A stretch of DNA of 14,311 nt from Deltaproteobacteria bacterium (GCA_018262455.1 JAGSPR010000244.1:1-14311), one strand, 5' to 3'. Shown: positions 6,963 through 14,151, numbered from the stretch's first letter. Program-made: numbers and translations. Notes: generated by a model not told the origin, from the sequence alone.

Positions 6963-8021
6963 ATGAAGCTCTACGGAACGATCGCAGTGCACGTCCAGGC
7001 CGCCGACATCCTGCGAACGCCGAAGTTCCTGGACAAGGTCCGGCGCGCGTTCGGCGGCAAGCCCGATCTCCGCACCGGCAAGATGCGCGCGGCGATCGAG
7101 GCCACCGCGATCGTGGAGGCGACCCGGGATGCGCTCCGCCGGGTCGGCGCCACCAACGCCGTGTCGCTCGTGATCGACGACACCGTGCTGTTCCACGACC
7201 GAGACGGCACGCCCGACGATCTGGGCGATCTGTTCCTCGCGTTCCACGACAACTCGTCGGTGTTCGGCCAGGGCTTCACCGAGCTCCGGCTCGCGGTCGA
7301 GCATCACGAGGCCGGGCTCCACATCGTCCTCGAGGTCCAGGGCCGCACCGAGCACGCGCGCGGCGTGCCGGCCGTGCGGATCCTGGTCTCGGGCCGGATC
7401 GAGGCGCTCACGCCCAACCCCGGCGAGGATGCCGAGGCCTACCGCAAGCGGGCCGAGCCGGTCGCCACCGATCCCAAGGCCCTCGAGATGTTTCGCGTGC
7501 AGTTCGACGGGTTCGTCGCCCGTGTGCGCGAAGCGATCGCCGCCGCGATGCCGACCGCACGTGCCGAGACCGAGCTCGCCGAGGCGCGGGTCGTGCGGCC
7601 CGATGCCAGGGTCGCCGAGCAGCCGCAGCCACCGAGCGCGCGGTACTACGATCCGTACGTGGCCTATTACCCGAGCCCGATGGGCTCGGTGGCCGACATG
7701 CTCATGTGGTCGGCGATGTTCTCGATGATGATGCCGCCGCACTTCGTCGTGGTCGATCACCACAACCAGGCGCAGGGATTCGTCGACGATCCGGGCATCC
7801 AGGACGGGCCGACCAGCGCCGAGTCCCCCGGCGCTGACGACGGCGGCAGCTGGTGGGATGGCGATGCCAACCGGCAAGCGGTCACCGACGGTGGCGACCT
7901 CGGGGGCTCGTCCACCGACGGCGACGGCGGTGGCAGCTGGTGGGGCGGCGACAGCGGCGGCGACAGCGGTGGCGGCTTCGATGGTGGCGGCGGCGACTTC
8001 GGCGGCGGCGGCGACTGGTAG
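6963..8021 (+). CDS. Unrecognised protein with Gly/Asp/Trp-rich C-terminal tail
   Basis: I do not recognise this 352-residue protein. Residues 1-200 look like a folded mixed alpha/beta domain without signal peptide, including a helical stretch at 40-62 and segments such as VSLVIDDTVLFHD (67-79). Residues 228-264 are rich in Tyr, Met and Pro (YYDPYVAYYPSP, then a Met-rich hydrophobic segment MLMWSAMFSMMMPP at about 246-259), which may contact a membrane or partner. From about 290 to the end it is low complexity, almost all Gly, Asp, Ser and Trp, with GGSWW at 294-298 and GGSWWGGD at 323-330, finishing in DW. Such tails are known on secreted or membrane-associated proteins such as some TPM-domain proteins, but I cannot place this one there. 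The start is supported by GGGAG three bases upstream of ATG. Its stop abuts the stop of the next gene, which lies on the other strand. Confidence 0.8.
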   Translation: MKLYGTIAVHVQAADILRTPKFLDKVRRAFGGKPDLRTGKMRAAIEATAIVEATRDALRRVGATNAVSLVIDDTVLFHDRDGTPDDLGDLFLAFHDNSSVFGQGFTELRLAVEHHEAGLHIVLEVQGRTEHARGVPAVRILVSGRIEALTPNPGEDAEAYRKRAEPVATDPKALEMFRVQFDGFVARVREAIAAAMPTARAETELAEARVVRPDARVAEQPQPPSARYYDPYVAYYPSPMGSVADMLMWSAMFSMMMPPHFVVVDHHNQAQGFVDDPGIQDGPTSAESPGADDGGSWWDGDANRQAVTDGGDLGGSSTDGDGGGSWWGGDSGGDSGGGFDGGGGDFGGGGDW

Positions 8022-8435
8022 CTACGGCGCGCGCGCGCAGATCCCGACGTCACCAAGGAAGATGCAGCGCGGCAAGCTCGCGGGGCACGTCGCTGGCGAC
8101 TCGCAGACATCGGAGCATTGCAGCCCGCCGATCGCATCGTCGACGCACAGCGCGCTCGCGCAGTCCTGCTCGCCGGTGCACGACGTCCCGGCCGCCCCCG
8201 TCCCCCGCGGTCCCGCCACGCACGACACCATGGTGCCGCTGGGATCCTGGCTCACGCAGGCATGCGTCGGAGGACAATCGTAGTTGGTGAAGCACGGGCA
8301 GTCGCCGGGCGCCACACAGAGCGGGAGGGCGTCCGGGTTGGCGTTCGCGGCATCCGGCGCGGCATCCGGCACCGGCGTGGAGCCGTCGCCACCGCACGCG
8401 AACAGGACCCCGAACAGCACCACGAGGGAACGCAC
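8022..8435 (-). CDS. Cys-rich lipoprotein, unknown function
   Basis: This 137-residue protein starts with a lipoprotein signal peptide: MRSLVVLFGVLFAC, with the LFAC lipobox giving a lipidated Cys14. A short linker rich in Pro, Asp and Ala (PVPDAAPDAA, then NANPDALP) leads to a Cys-rich region with 14 further cysteines from residue 40 to 133. This resembles the disulfide-rich surface lipoproteins common in myxobacteria; the resemblance is by style, not by named domain. It is anchored in the envelope and the cysteines are probably oxidised to disulfides. The only start available is GTG 8435 and it lacks a visible ribosome site. It is the last gene of the six-gene minus-strand run, 41 nt after the preceding Cys-rich protein. 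Function unknown. Confidence 0.75.
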   Translation of the reverse strand: MRSLVVLFGVLFACGGDGSTPVPDAAPDAANANPDALPLCVAPGDCPCFTNYDCPPTHACVSQDPSGTMVSCVAGPRGTGAAGTSCTGEQDCASALCVDDAIGGLQCSDVCESPATCPASLPRCIFLGDVGICARAP

Positions 8436-8476
8436 GCGGCGATGCTAGCGTGATCGCCACGCCGGGCGCCAACGCA

Positions 8477-8755
8477 TTAGCTCGGCGTTGGCGCATCCCA
8501 CCACCGCGCCGCCCATCGGACGAGCTCTGCCGCGAGGCGGTCTGCCAGCCTCGGATCGCCCGTGAGGTCACAGACCTTGCGGCGCGCGATCGTCGCCGCC
8601 TTCGGGGTCGTGGGCCACGGCCTGGCTCGCGGACAGTGGCGGGCCACCGCCATCGCCCAGCACTCGCCCCGACAGGCGGCCACGCCGCGCAGCTGCGCGA
8701 AGCCGTCCTCGACGCAGCGATCGCAGAGCTTCTCGCGCGAGCATCCGCACAGCAC
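8477..8755 (-). CDS. Small Cys-rich protein, unknown function
   Basis: This is a 92-residue frame with strongly G/C-ending codons, which supports it being coding despite its size. It has eight cysteines at 3, 5, 11, 14, 28, 32, 41 and 62, including CGC, CDRC and CRGEC patterns, which suggest zinc binding or disulfides. There is no signal peptide or membrane segment. The C-terminal third is a likely amphipathic helix (LADRLAAELVRWAARWW). GTG 8755 is the first possible start after an in-frame stop at 8765-8767, with GGGA about six bases upstream. It sits between a secreted protein (54-nt gap) and the Cys-rich lipoprotein (41-nt gap), in the same direction as both. I recognise no family. Confidence 0.6.
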   Translation of the reverse strand: MLCGCSREKLCDRCVEDGFAQLRGVAACRGECWAMAVARHCPRARPWPTTPKAATIARRKVCDLTGDPRLADRLAAELVRWAARWWDAPTPS

Positions 8756-8809
8756 GTCCCGATGTTACGCGCGGGGTCGGACGTCGACTCGGCGGGCCGC
8801 CCTCCGCGA

Positions 8810-9262
8810 TCAGTTGCGCAGCGTCAGCTGGGCCTTCGCGAGCACGGTCTTGCCCTGCATCAGCCGCAGCACGTACGGCTTGTTCGGCTCGAACCCCGCC
8901 GCGGTCGTCGCCCGGAGCGTCGCGATCACGATCCGGTTCTTCGCCGCGACGTCGACGACCGCCACCGGCTCGGCCTTTGCGTTCGTGGCATCGCCGAACA
9001 CCAGCTGCACTGTCGCCGCGCCCGGCTCCTTGGCGAGGAACCCGATCAGGTGGACCTCCCACGGCGGCCCCTTCACGAGCTCGTAGCCATCACCTGCCAC
9101 CGCATTCGCCTTCACGTAGTCGGGCAGATCGCTGCCGACCGACGGGGCCGGATCCGGCGAGATGATGATTCGCCCGCTGTACTGCTTGACCAGCTTGGCC
9201 GGGTCCGCGTGGGCGAGCCCGAACACGGCCATCACGATCACCAGCGCCAGGCTCGGTCTCAT
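8810..9262 (-). CDS. Small secreted/periplasmic protein, unknown function
   Basis: This 150-residue protein has a clear type I signal peptide: a hydrophobic core LALVIVMAVFGL and an Ala-His-Ala site, with cleavage expected after residue 19. The mature 131 residues contain no cysteine. They look beta-rich towards the end (ATVQLVFGD, VAVVDVAAKNRIVIATL, YVLRLMQGKTVLAKAQLTL), which would fit a beta-sandwich or Ig-like fold binding a partner in the periplasm; this is inference. I do not recognise a family. ATG 9262 is well placed at the head of the signal peptide. It follows the zinc-ribbon gene by 30 nt and precedes the Cys-rich small protein by 54 nt, all in the same direction. Confidence 0.75.
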   Translation of the reverse strand: MRPSLALVIVMAVFGLAHADPAKLVKQYSGRIIISPDPAPSVGSDLPDYVKANAVAGDGYELVKGPPWEVHLIGFLAKEPGAATVQLVFGDATNAKAEPVAVVDVAAKNRIVIATLRATTAAGFEPNKPYVLRLMQGKTVLAKAQLTLRN

Positions 9263-9292
9263 GCACCCCAGCGTAGCAGCGCGCGGCGCTCT

Positions 9293-9667
9293 TCAGCGGA
9301 ACGCGCCGCGAATGCCGAGCTTGATCGCCGCGATCACGATCACCAGCACGATGACCAAGACCACCTTCAGGATGATCATCCCCGCACCGGAGCCTTGCGC
9401 CGGCATCGCCATCGGCATCGGCGGTCCGATCGGCGCCTGACATCGGTCGCAGCCCCAGCTCCCGGCCTGCGCGTACCACACGCCCGCCGTGCTGCACCGG
9501 GGACACGGCGGGCCCGGCATCGGCGCGACCTGCGGCTGTGCCATCACCGGCGTCGCCAGCATCTGGCGGCAATGGTCGCAACCCCACTGGCTCAGCTGCG
9601 CGTGCCACACAGCCTGGGCTCCACAGCGAGGGCACGGGGGGGCAGAGGGGGCGGCGTGCATGGCCAT
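9293..9667 (-). CDS. Tandem zinc-ribbon membrane protein, unknown function
   Basis: This 124-residue protein is built from two near-identical zinc ribbons, a Pro/Met-rich linker and one C-terminal membrane helix. Ribbon 1 has C12, C15, C30 and C33; ribbon 2 has C55, C58, C73 and C76. Both follow the pattern CPRC, then VWxAQ, then WGCDxC with 14 residues between the Cys pairs, so the second is an internal duplication. The membrane segment is about residues 97-117 (MIILKVVLVIVLVIVIAAI), followed by a short basic end. With no signal peptide, the ribbons are probably cytoplasmic and the helix inserts from the C-terminus. I chose ATG 9667, preceded by GGGG at a suitable distance; GTG 9682 is the alternative. 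It lies 37 nt after the CapA-like gene. It may be an adaptor at the membrane, but no function is known to me. Confidence 0.75.
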   Translation of the reverse strand: MAMHAAPSAPPCPRCGAQAVWHAQLSQWGCDHCRQMLATPVMAQPQVAPMPGPPCPRCSTAGVWYAQAGSWGCDRCQAPIGPPMPMAMPAQGSGAGMIILKVVLVIVLVIVIAAIKLGIRGAFR

Positions 9668-9704
9668 GATCCCCAGTATCACGCGAATCGCGCACGCGCG
9701 AAGC

Positions 9705-11090
9705 TCAGTGATACAGCAGCGCGTCCTGGAACACGATCGACTTCATCTCCTCGGCCTGGTCGGGGGTGGCGAGCGTGGGCTGGCGGTCGTCGGCCATGAA
9801 GGTGAACACCGGCACGCTCTGCACGAGCCGGCCGTGGAAGAAGTAGTGGTGCACGAAGAACGCCTGGCGGACGCCGATCCGATGGATCTGGTCGAACAGT
9901 AGATTGCCGAGGCCGTGGAAGATCGGCTTGCCCTTGTAGAACTCGATCCACTGGAGCTGGTGCGCCTGCGAGCCATAGACGAGGTCGGCGCCGTCATCGA
10001 CGAGCTGGTGCGAGATCGCGGCCTGGGTCCTGGTCGGTTCGGGCTTGTCCCACTCGCGGAACTGCACCGTGACCATGACAAAGTCCGCGCCGAGCTCGCC
10101 GCGGATCCGCGCGATCGCGGCCTTCGCCTTCGTGGAGTCGTAGGCGTTCGCGCCGACCTCGCCGGGCTTGAGGGCGCACTCCTTGAGCGGGCACTGCTCG
10201 TTGAACCCGATGATGCCGAGGTGCTTGCCATCGGCGAGCTTCAGGATCACGGGTTCGTTCGCGGCCTCGGGCGTTGCACCTCCCCCGAACGTGGCCATCT
10301 GGTGTTGCTTGTACCAGTCCAGCGTCTTGCGAAACGGCTCGTCGCCGAAGTCGCGCGTGTGGTTACCGGTGAGCTCGATGACGTTCGCGTGGAGATCGAG
10401 CAGCGCCTGGAAATCGCCCTCCTTCGTGCAGAACGCGTAGGTGTTCTTCGTCGGGTACGTGCAGTCGGGCTTGAGGCTGACCTCGTTGCTGATGTGCACG
10501 TAGTCCGCGCCGGCGAACGCAGGGCGCAGGTTCTTCGTCAGCCAGGCGATACCGTTCGCCTCGCACGCGGCCCCAGTCGCGCGCGTGATCGCGGTGACGC
10601 CCGTCAAGATGAAGTGCGTCAGGTGCGGCGCGAAGTCCGGGCGCGCCGTGCCCTCGGCGAGCACGAGGGGATACGTCGCCGGCTGCTCGAAGAACGAGTG
10701 GCCGTCGACGCGCACAGCCTTCCACTGACTCGTCACGTGGTCGAGGTCGGTGACGACCAGCTCGGACTTCGCAGTGGCGAGCACGTCGCCGAGCGACCTG
10801 ACCGCGGCGGCGCTGTGGCACCCGAACCGAGCGTCGGCGCTGGCCCGCACCGCGTCGACCACCGCGAGCTTGCCGGCGCAGTAATCACGAGCGAGCGCGG
10901 TGGAGGTGATGTCCTCGCGCACGCCGCCATATCCGGTCACGACGAGCAGCACCCGCGCGCCGGTCGCCTCGGGCGCAGGACCTTGCACGGCCCCGATGGG
11001 CGGGGATACGGCCGGGCTCGTCGGGCTCGCCGGACCTGGGGCATGCCCACCGCAACCGACCAATGCCAGGAGCACGACGACACTGCGCAT
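9705..11090 (-). CDS. CapA-like metallophosphatase-fold lipoprotein
   Basis: This 461-residue protein belongs to the CapA/PgsA family (poly-gamma-glutamate capsule synthesis-like, calcineurin-type fold). The N-terminus MRSVVVLLALVGC gives a lipobox LVGC with lipidated Cys13, then a Pro/Ala/Ser linker to about residue 45. A separate domain at about 46-145 precedes the CapA core; it ends with VDGHSFFEQPATYPL and recalls the extra N-terminal domain of some long CapA-like proteins. The core shows LTGVTAITR (162-170), HISNEVSL (199-206), ELTGNHTRDFG (239-249), then GSQAHQLQWIEFYKGKPIF and GLGNLLFDQ (373-401). It lacks the GDVMLG opening of classic CapA. ATG 11090 lies 22 nt after the transporter stop. 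No ligase (CapB/PgsB) is nearby, so polyglutamate synthesis is not implied. Confidence 0.82.
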   Translation of the reverse strand: MRSVVVLLALVGCGGHAPGPASPTSPAVSPPIGAVQGPAPEATGARVLLVVTGYGGVREDITSTALARDYCAGKLAVVDAVRASADARFGCHSAAAVRSLGDVLATAKSELVVTDLDHVTSQWKAVRVDGHSFFEQPATYPLVLAEGTARPDFAPHLTHFILTGVTAITRATGAACEANGIAWLTKNLRPAFAGADYVHISNEVSLKPDCTYPTKNTYAFCTKEGDFQALLDLHANVIELTGNHTRDFGDEPFRKTLDWYKQHQMATFGGGATPEAANEPVILKLADGKHLGIIGFNEQCPLKECALKPGEVGANAYDSTKAKAAIARIRGELGADFVMVTVQFREWDKPEPTRTQAAISHQLVDDGADLVYGSQAHQLQWIEFYKGKPIFHGLGNLLFDQIHRIGVRQAFFVHHYFFHGRLVQSVPVFTFMADDRQPTLATPDQAEEMKSIVFQDALLYH

Positions 11091-11112
11091 CCGCGGAGCC
11101 TAGCGCACCTCG

Positions 11113-13554
11113 TCATCGCGCGTGCGAGGAGGCCGCGTCATCGTAGCCGGCGCGGACGGCGAGCCGCGGCATCGCGATGATCGCGGGGACGATCACCAGT
11201 GCCGCGACCACGCACGTGATCTCGCCGATCAGCGACGCCAGCCCGAACCCGCGGATCGCGAGGTTGTCACTCACCAGCAGCGAAGCGTAGCCGATCGCCG
11301 TCGTCAGCGAGCACACGAGCACGGTCCCACCCGTCGAGCGCAGCGCGACCAGGGGATCATCGATGGCGGCGCGATCGGCGACATTGATCGCGTAGTCGAT
11401 CCCGAGTCCGAGCGTGATCGGCAGCGCCACGAAGTCGAGGAAGTTGATCCGCAGACCGGCGATCGCGCACACGGCGATCATCGCGAGACTCCCACCGGCG
11501 CTGGCGGCGAGCACGGCATACGACCGGCGCGACCGCCCCACGACGAGCACCACCATCACCACGAGCCCGAAGGCCGCGATCGCGGTGACGGTCGGGCCAT
11601 CGGTCTGGATCTGCGTCAAGACGTCCGCGAACATCACGCTCGCGCCCGCGGTCGACACGGTCTCGCCGTTCGCGATCCGGACCTGGCGCACCGCCTCGGC
11701 GAACCGGATCAGGTCGCGACCATCGCGCTCGTCGAACCGCTCGCCAGGCCGCACCGCCACGATGTAGCCGATGCGGCCATCGCGCTCGGTGAGCTTGACG
11801 GCGACTTCGGCCGGCAGATCGTGCGCGGTGATCGGAGCCAGCCCGTCGGGGGGACGAAACGCCAGCAGGTCGCTGCGCTCCGGCTCCTCGAGCACGCCCG
11901 CCGCCTCGTCGAGCTGGGTGCGGAGCTCCGCGAGCAGGGCGATCTTGCGTGGCTGGTCGGACGGCACCACATCGAGGATCGAGCCCACGGGACCGACGAT
12001 CGGATCGCGCGCCGTGAGCGCGTGCAGCGCCTCGACCACCGCGGGCACCTGGTCGGCCCGATCGAGCGCGATGAAGGTCTGGCCCGCCAGCCCGGCGAGC
12101 CCATGGCCGAACGTCTCGTCGGACACGCGCAGCCACCGCCGCGACTCGATCGCGTCCGGAGCATGTGACCGCAGCTTCGTCATGTCGTACTCGAATGGAT
12201 CGTTCGCCACATAGCGGCACGTCACGATCACCGCCCCGATCGACAGCAGGCCCGCGACCGCGCACACCACCGCCGGTCGCCGGAACCCGAACACGCGCAC
12301 CACGAAGCGGCCAAACAGCGACGACACCTCGCTCCGCGGCGTGGCGGCGAACCGCAGGATCAGCACCGGCAGCAGGGTGAACGAGCCGATCCAGCACACG
12401 AGCATCCCCACGCTGCCGATCAGCGCGAAGTCCGCGAACCCGCGAAACTGCGTCGCCGCCAGCGCGCCGTACGCGATCGCCGCACCCAGCGAGGCCACCA
12501 GCGTCGGGCGAAGCGTCCCCGCGATCGCGGTCGCCATCGCCGCCTGCGCGGGCAGCGTCCGCCGCTCCTCGAGGTAGCGCGCCACGAGCAAGATCCCGTA
12601 GTTGATCCCGTTGCCCGCGATGATCGCGCCGAGGAATGCGGTCGCGGCATTGAGGTGACCGACGGTGAGCGCCGCGCAACCGAACGCGACGATCGTCGCT
12701 GCCAGGATGTTCGCGGTCACCAGCACGAGGATCCGCAGGCTGCGCAGGTGGATCATCAAGACGAGGGCCACCAGCACGAGCGTGATCAGGCTCGACAGCA
12801 GCATCCCGCGGGTCAGCGCGCCGTGCTCCGCCACCGTGACGGCTGGCCCGCCGGCAAACCCGACCTGCACCATCGGCCGGACCGCACGGATCTGCATCGC
12901 CAGCCGATCGAGCCCGGCCATGATCCGGTGATCACGCTCGACATCGGTGCCGCGAAACGCCGTGCGGATCACGATGACCTGCGTCCGGCCATCCGCGCTG
13001 ACGTACGCCGGCTTGTCGAGCCGGTCCTCGGCCGACCGCAGGCGAGCGCGCAGGGCGTCGAGGTCGTCCGGCTTGCCATCGGGATCACCGAGCTCGATGA
13101 ACATCGGGTTCGCGCGCAGCTTGGCGTCCGCGATCCGCTTCGCGAGGGCCGCCCTGGCCGTCTCGAGCTCGCCGATCGGAAGAAACAGGTGGCGGTGCGC
13201 CCGCACGAACGCACGGGTCTCGACATCGTCGACCTCGATCCTCGAGACCAGGTCCGGATCGCGCGCCCGCAGCACCGCGATCCCCTCGATCGCCTGGTGC
13301 GCCGCTGCCTCCCGGCTCGTGCGTTCGGGCGCCACGATCAGCATCAGCATCGTGTCCTGTGCCGGCATCCGCTGCGCCAGTCGCTCGGCGTCGCGGACCG
13401 AGGGGGCGTCATCGGGCAGCAGGTGCGAGAAGTCCGACTCGAGCGGCAGGTGAACCACGGCGAGGTACGTCGCCGCCACCACCGCGAGAGCACTCACGAT
13501 CCAGATCGCCTTGGCCTGCCGCTGGATCCACCCGACGTAACGACGCGCTCGCAT
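11113..13554 (-). CDS. MMPL/RND superfamily transporter
   Basis: This 813-residue inner-membrane protein has the duplicated RND layout: one helix (about 17-35), a large periplasmic domain (about 37-245), five helices (about 250-400), then the same pattern again (helix about 427-446, periplasmic part to about 653, five helices to about 795). That gives 12 membrane segments. MMPL-type members such as MmpL3 and HpnN move lipids across the envelope using the proton gradient. The helix-4 signature of the second half is GLGIDYAI with Asp720, while the first-half counterpart is GNGINYGI with Asn318, so one proton-relay Asp is missing. I chose ATG 13554 (MRARRYVGW); an in-frame TTG at 13668 adds sequence unlike a transporter N-terminus. 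It is the first gene of a six-gene run and is divergent from a thioredoxin gene. Cargo unknown. Confidence 0.9.
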   Translation of the reverse strand: MRARRYVGWIQRQAKAIWIVSALAVVAATYLAVVHLPLESDFSHLLPDDAPSVRDAERLAQRMPAQDTMLMLIVAPERTSREAAAHQAIEGIAVLRARDPDLVSRIEVDDVETRAFVRAHRHLFLPIGELETARAALAKRIADAKLRANPMFIELGDPDGKPDDLDALRARLRSAEDRLDKPAYVSADGRTQVIVIRTAFRGTDVERDHRIMAGLDRLAMQIRAVRPMVQVGFAGGPAVTVAEHGALTRGMLLSSLITLVLVALVLMIHLRSLRILVLVTANILAATIVAFGCAALTVGHLNAATAFLGAIIAGNGINYGILLVARYLEERRTLPAQAAMATAIAGTLRPTLVASLGAAIAYGALAATQFRGFADFALIGSVGMLVCWIGSFTLLPVLILRFAATPRSEVSSLFGRFVVRVFGFRRPAVVCAVAGLLSIGAVIVTCRYVANDPFEYDMTKLRSHAPDAIESRRWLRVSDETFGHGLAGLAGQTFIALDRADQVPAVVEALHALTARDPIVGPVGSILDVVPSDQPRKIALLAELRTQLDEAAGVLEEPERSDLLAFRPPDGLAPITAHDLPAEVAVKLTERDGRIGYIVAVRPGERFDERDGRDLIRFAEAVRQVRIANGETVSTAGASVMFADVLTQIQTDGPTVTAIAAFGLVVMVVLVVGRSRRSYAVLAASAGGSLAMIAVCAIAGLRINFLDFVALPITLGLGIDYAINVADRAAIDDPLVALRSTGGTVLVCSLTTAIGYASLLVSDNLAIRGFGLASLIGEITCVVAALVIVPAIIAMPRLAVRAGYDDAASSHAR

Positions 13555-13693
13555 CGCGGTCGGCAGACGCAAGCCACATGCCGTGGCCAACCCCGCATCC
13601 CCGGCGGCACGCGCTGGCAACCGTCGTCCGAACCGTCGAAGCTCGGACGAGCGCTGCCAGCTGCTCAACTGCCCTCCGAGGACCTCCTAGGAG

Positions 13694-13699
13694 TTGACA
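13694..13699 (+). promoter_or_regulatory. Perfect -35-like box before the thioredoxin gene
   Basis: TTGACA at 13694-13699 matches the sigma-70 -35 consensus. A 10-bp palindrome CTCCTAGGAG lies immediately upstream at 13684-13693. With a 17-base spacer the -10 would be CACGGT at 13717-13722, a poor match that keeps only the A at position 2 and T at position 6. Transcription would then begin near GTG 13729, so a leaderless mRNA is possible. The -10 is the weak point. Confidence 0.3.
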
Positions 13700-13728
13700 T
13701 CGATCGAGGGCGTGACCACGGTCATAGC

Positions 13729-14151
13729 GTGCTGCGAACCTGCCCGTCCTGTGGCGGCGTCAACCGGATCCCCGCCTCGCACCTGACCGACACCGGCCGG
13801 TGCGGACGCTGCAAGACCGCGCTCCCTCCGGTCGCCGCTCCGATCGAGATCACCGACGCCGCGACCTTCGACGACATCGTTGGCCACGCCACCGCGCCGG
13901 TCCTCGTCGACTTCTGGGCCGCCTGGTGTGGCCCCTGCAAGATGGTCGCGCCCGAGGTCGCGCGTGCGGCCGCCGACCTCGCCGGGCGCGCGATCGTCCT
14001 CAAGGTCAACACCGAGCGGCTGCCCGCCCTCGCGGCTCGCTACAAGGTCCAGAGCATTCCCAACTTCGTCGTGTTCCGCGGCGGAGCCGTGGTCCGCCAG
14101 CAGCCCGGCGCGATGCGCCACTCCGACCTCGAACACCTCGTCGCCGCCTAG
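13729..14151 (+). CDS. trxC: Thioredoxin 2 (TrxC-like) with N-terminal zinc ribbon
   Basis: This 140-residue cytoplasmic thiol-disulfide reductase, reduced by thioredoxin reductase, matches E. coli TrxC (139 aa) in length and layout. The N-terminal zinc ribbon has C5 and C8 (CPSC) and C25 and C28 (CGRC). The thioredoxin fold follows with DFWAAWCGPCK and the active site WCGPC at 66-70, KVNTE at 92-96 and the cis-proline in SIPNF at about 109-113. GTG 13729 is chosen because the zinc ribbon begins right after it, as in TrxC; the longer open frame upstream is a shadow of the transporter gene. No Shine-Dalgarno sequence is visible at the usual distance. It shares a 174-nt divergent region with the MMPL transporter, and its stop overlaps the stop of the next gene on the opposite strand. 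Confidence 0.93.
   Translation: MLRTCPSCGGVNRIPASHLTDTGRCGRCKTALPPVAAPIEITDAATFDDIVGHATAPVLVDFWAAWCGPCKMVAPEVARAAADLAGRAIVLKVNTERLPALAARYKVQSIPNFVVFRGGAVVRQQPGAMRHSDLEHLVAA

Noticed and set aside
7840..8020. GGC-rich repeats that could be taken for a minisatellite
   Set aside because: They encode the Gly/Asp/Trp tail in frame and the units are irregular, so protein-level low complexity explains them.
8450..9799. Long plus-strand open frame (449 codons)
   Set aside because: It runs antisense across three minus-strand genes that have signal peptide, zinc-ribbon and codon support; its own product is low-complexity Arg/His-rich.
9915..11180. Plus-strand open frame (421 codons) opposite the CapA-like gene
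   Set aside because: Shadow of a gene with clear family motifs; no recognisable domain and biased composition.
12655..13728. Plus-strand open frame continuous with thioredoxin, suggesting a large fusion
   Set aside because: The part before 13729 is antisense to the transporter; the thioredoxin matches TrxC in full from GTG 13729, so no fusion is needed.
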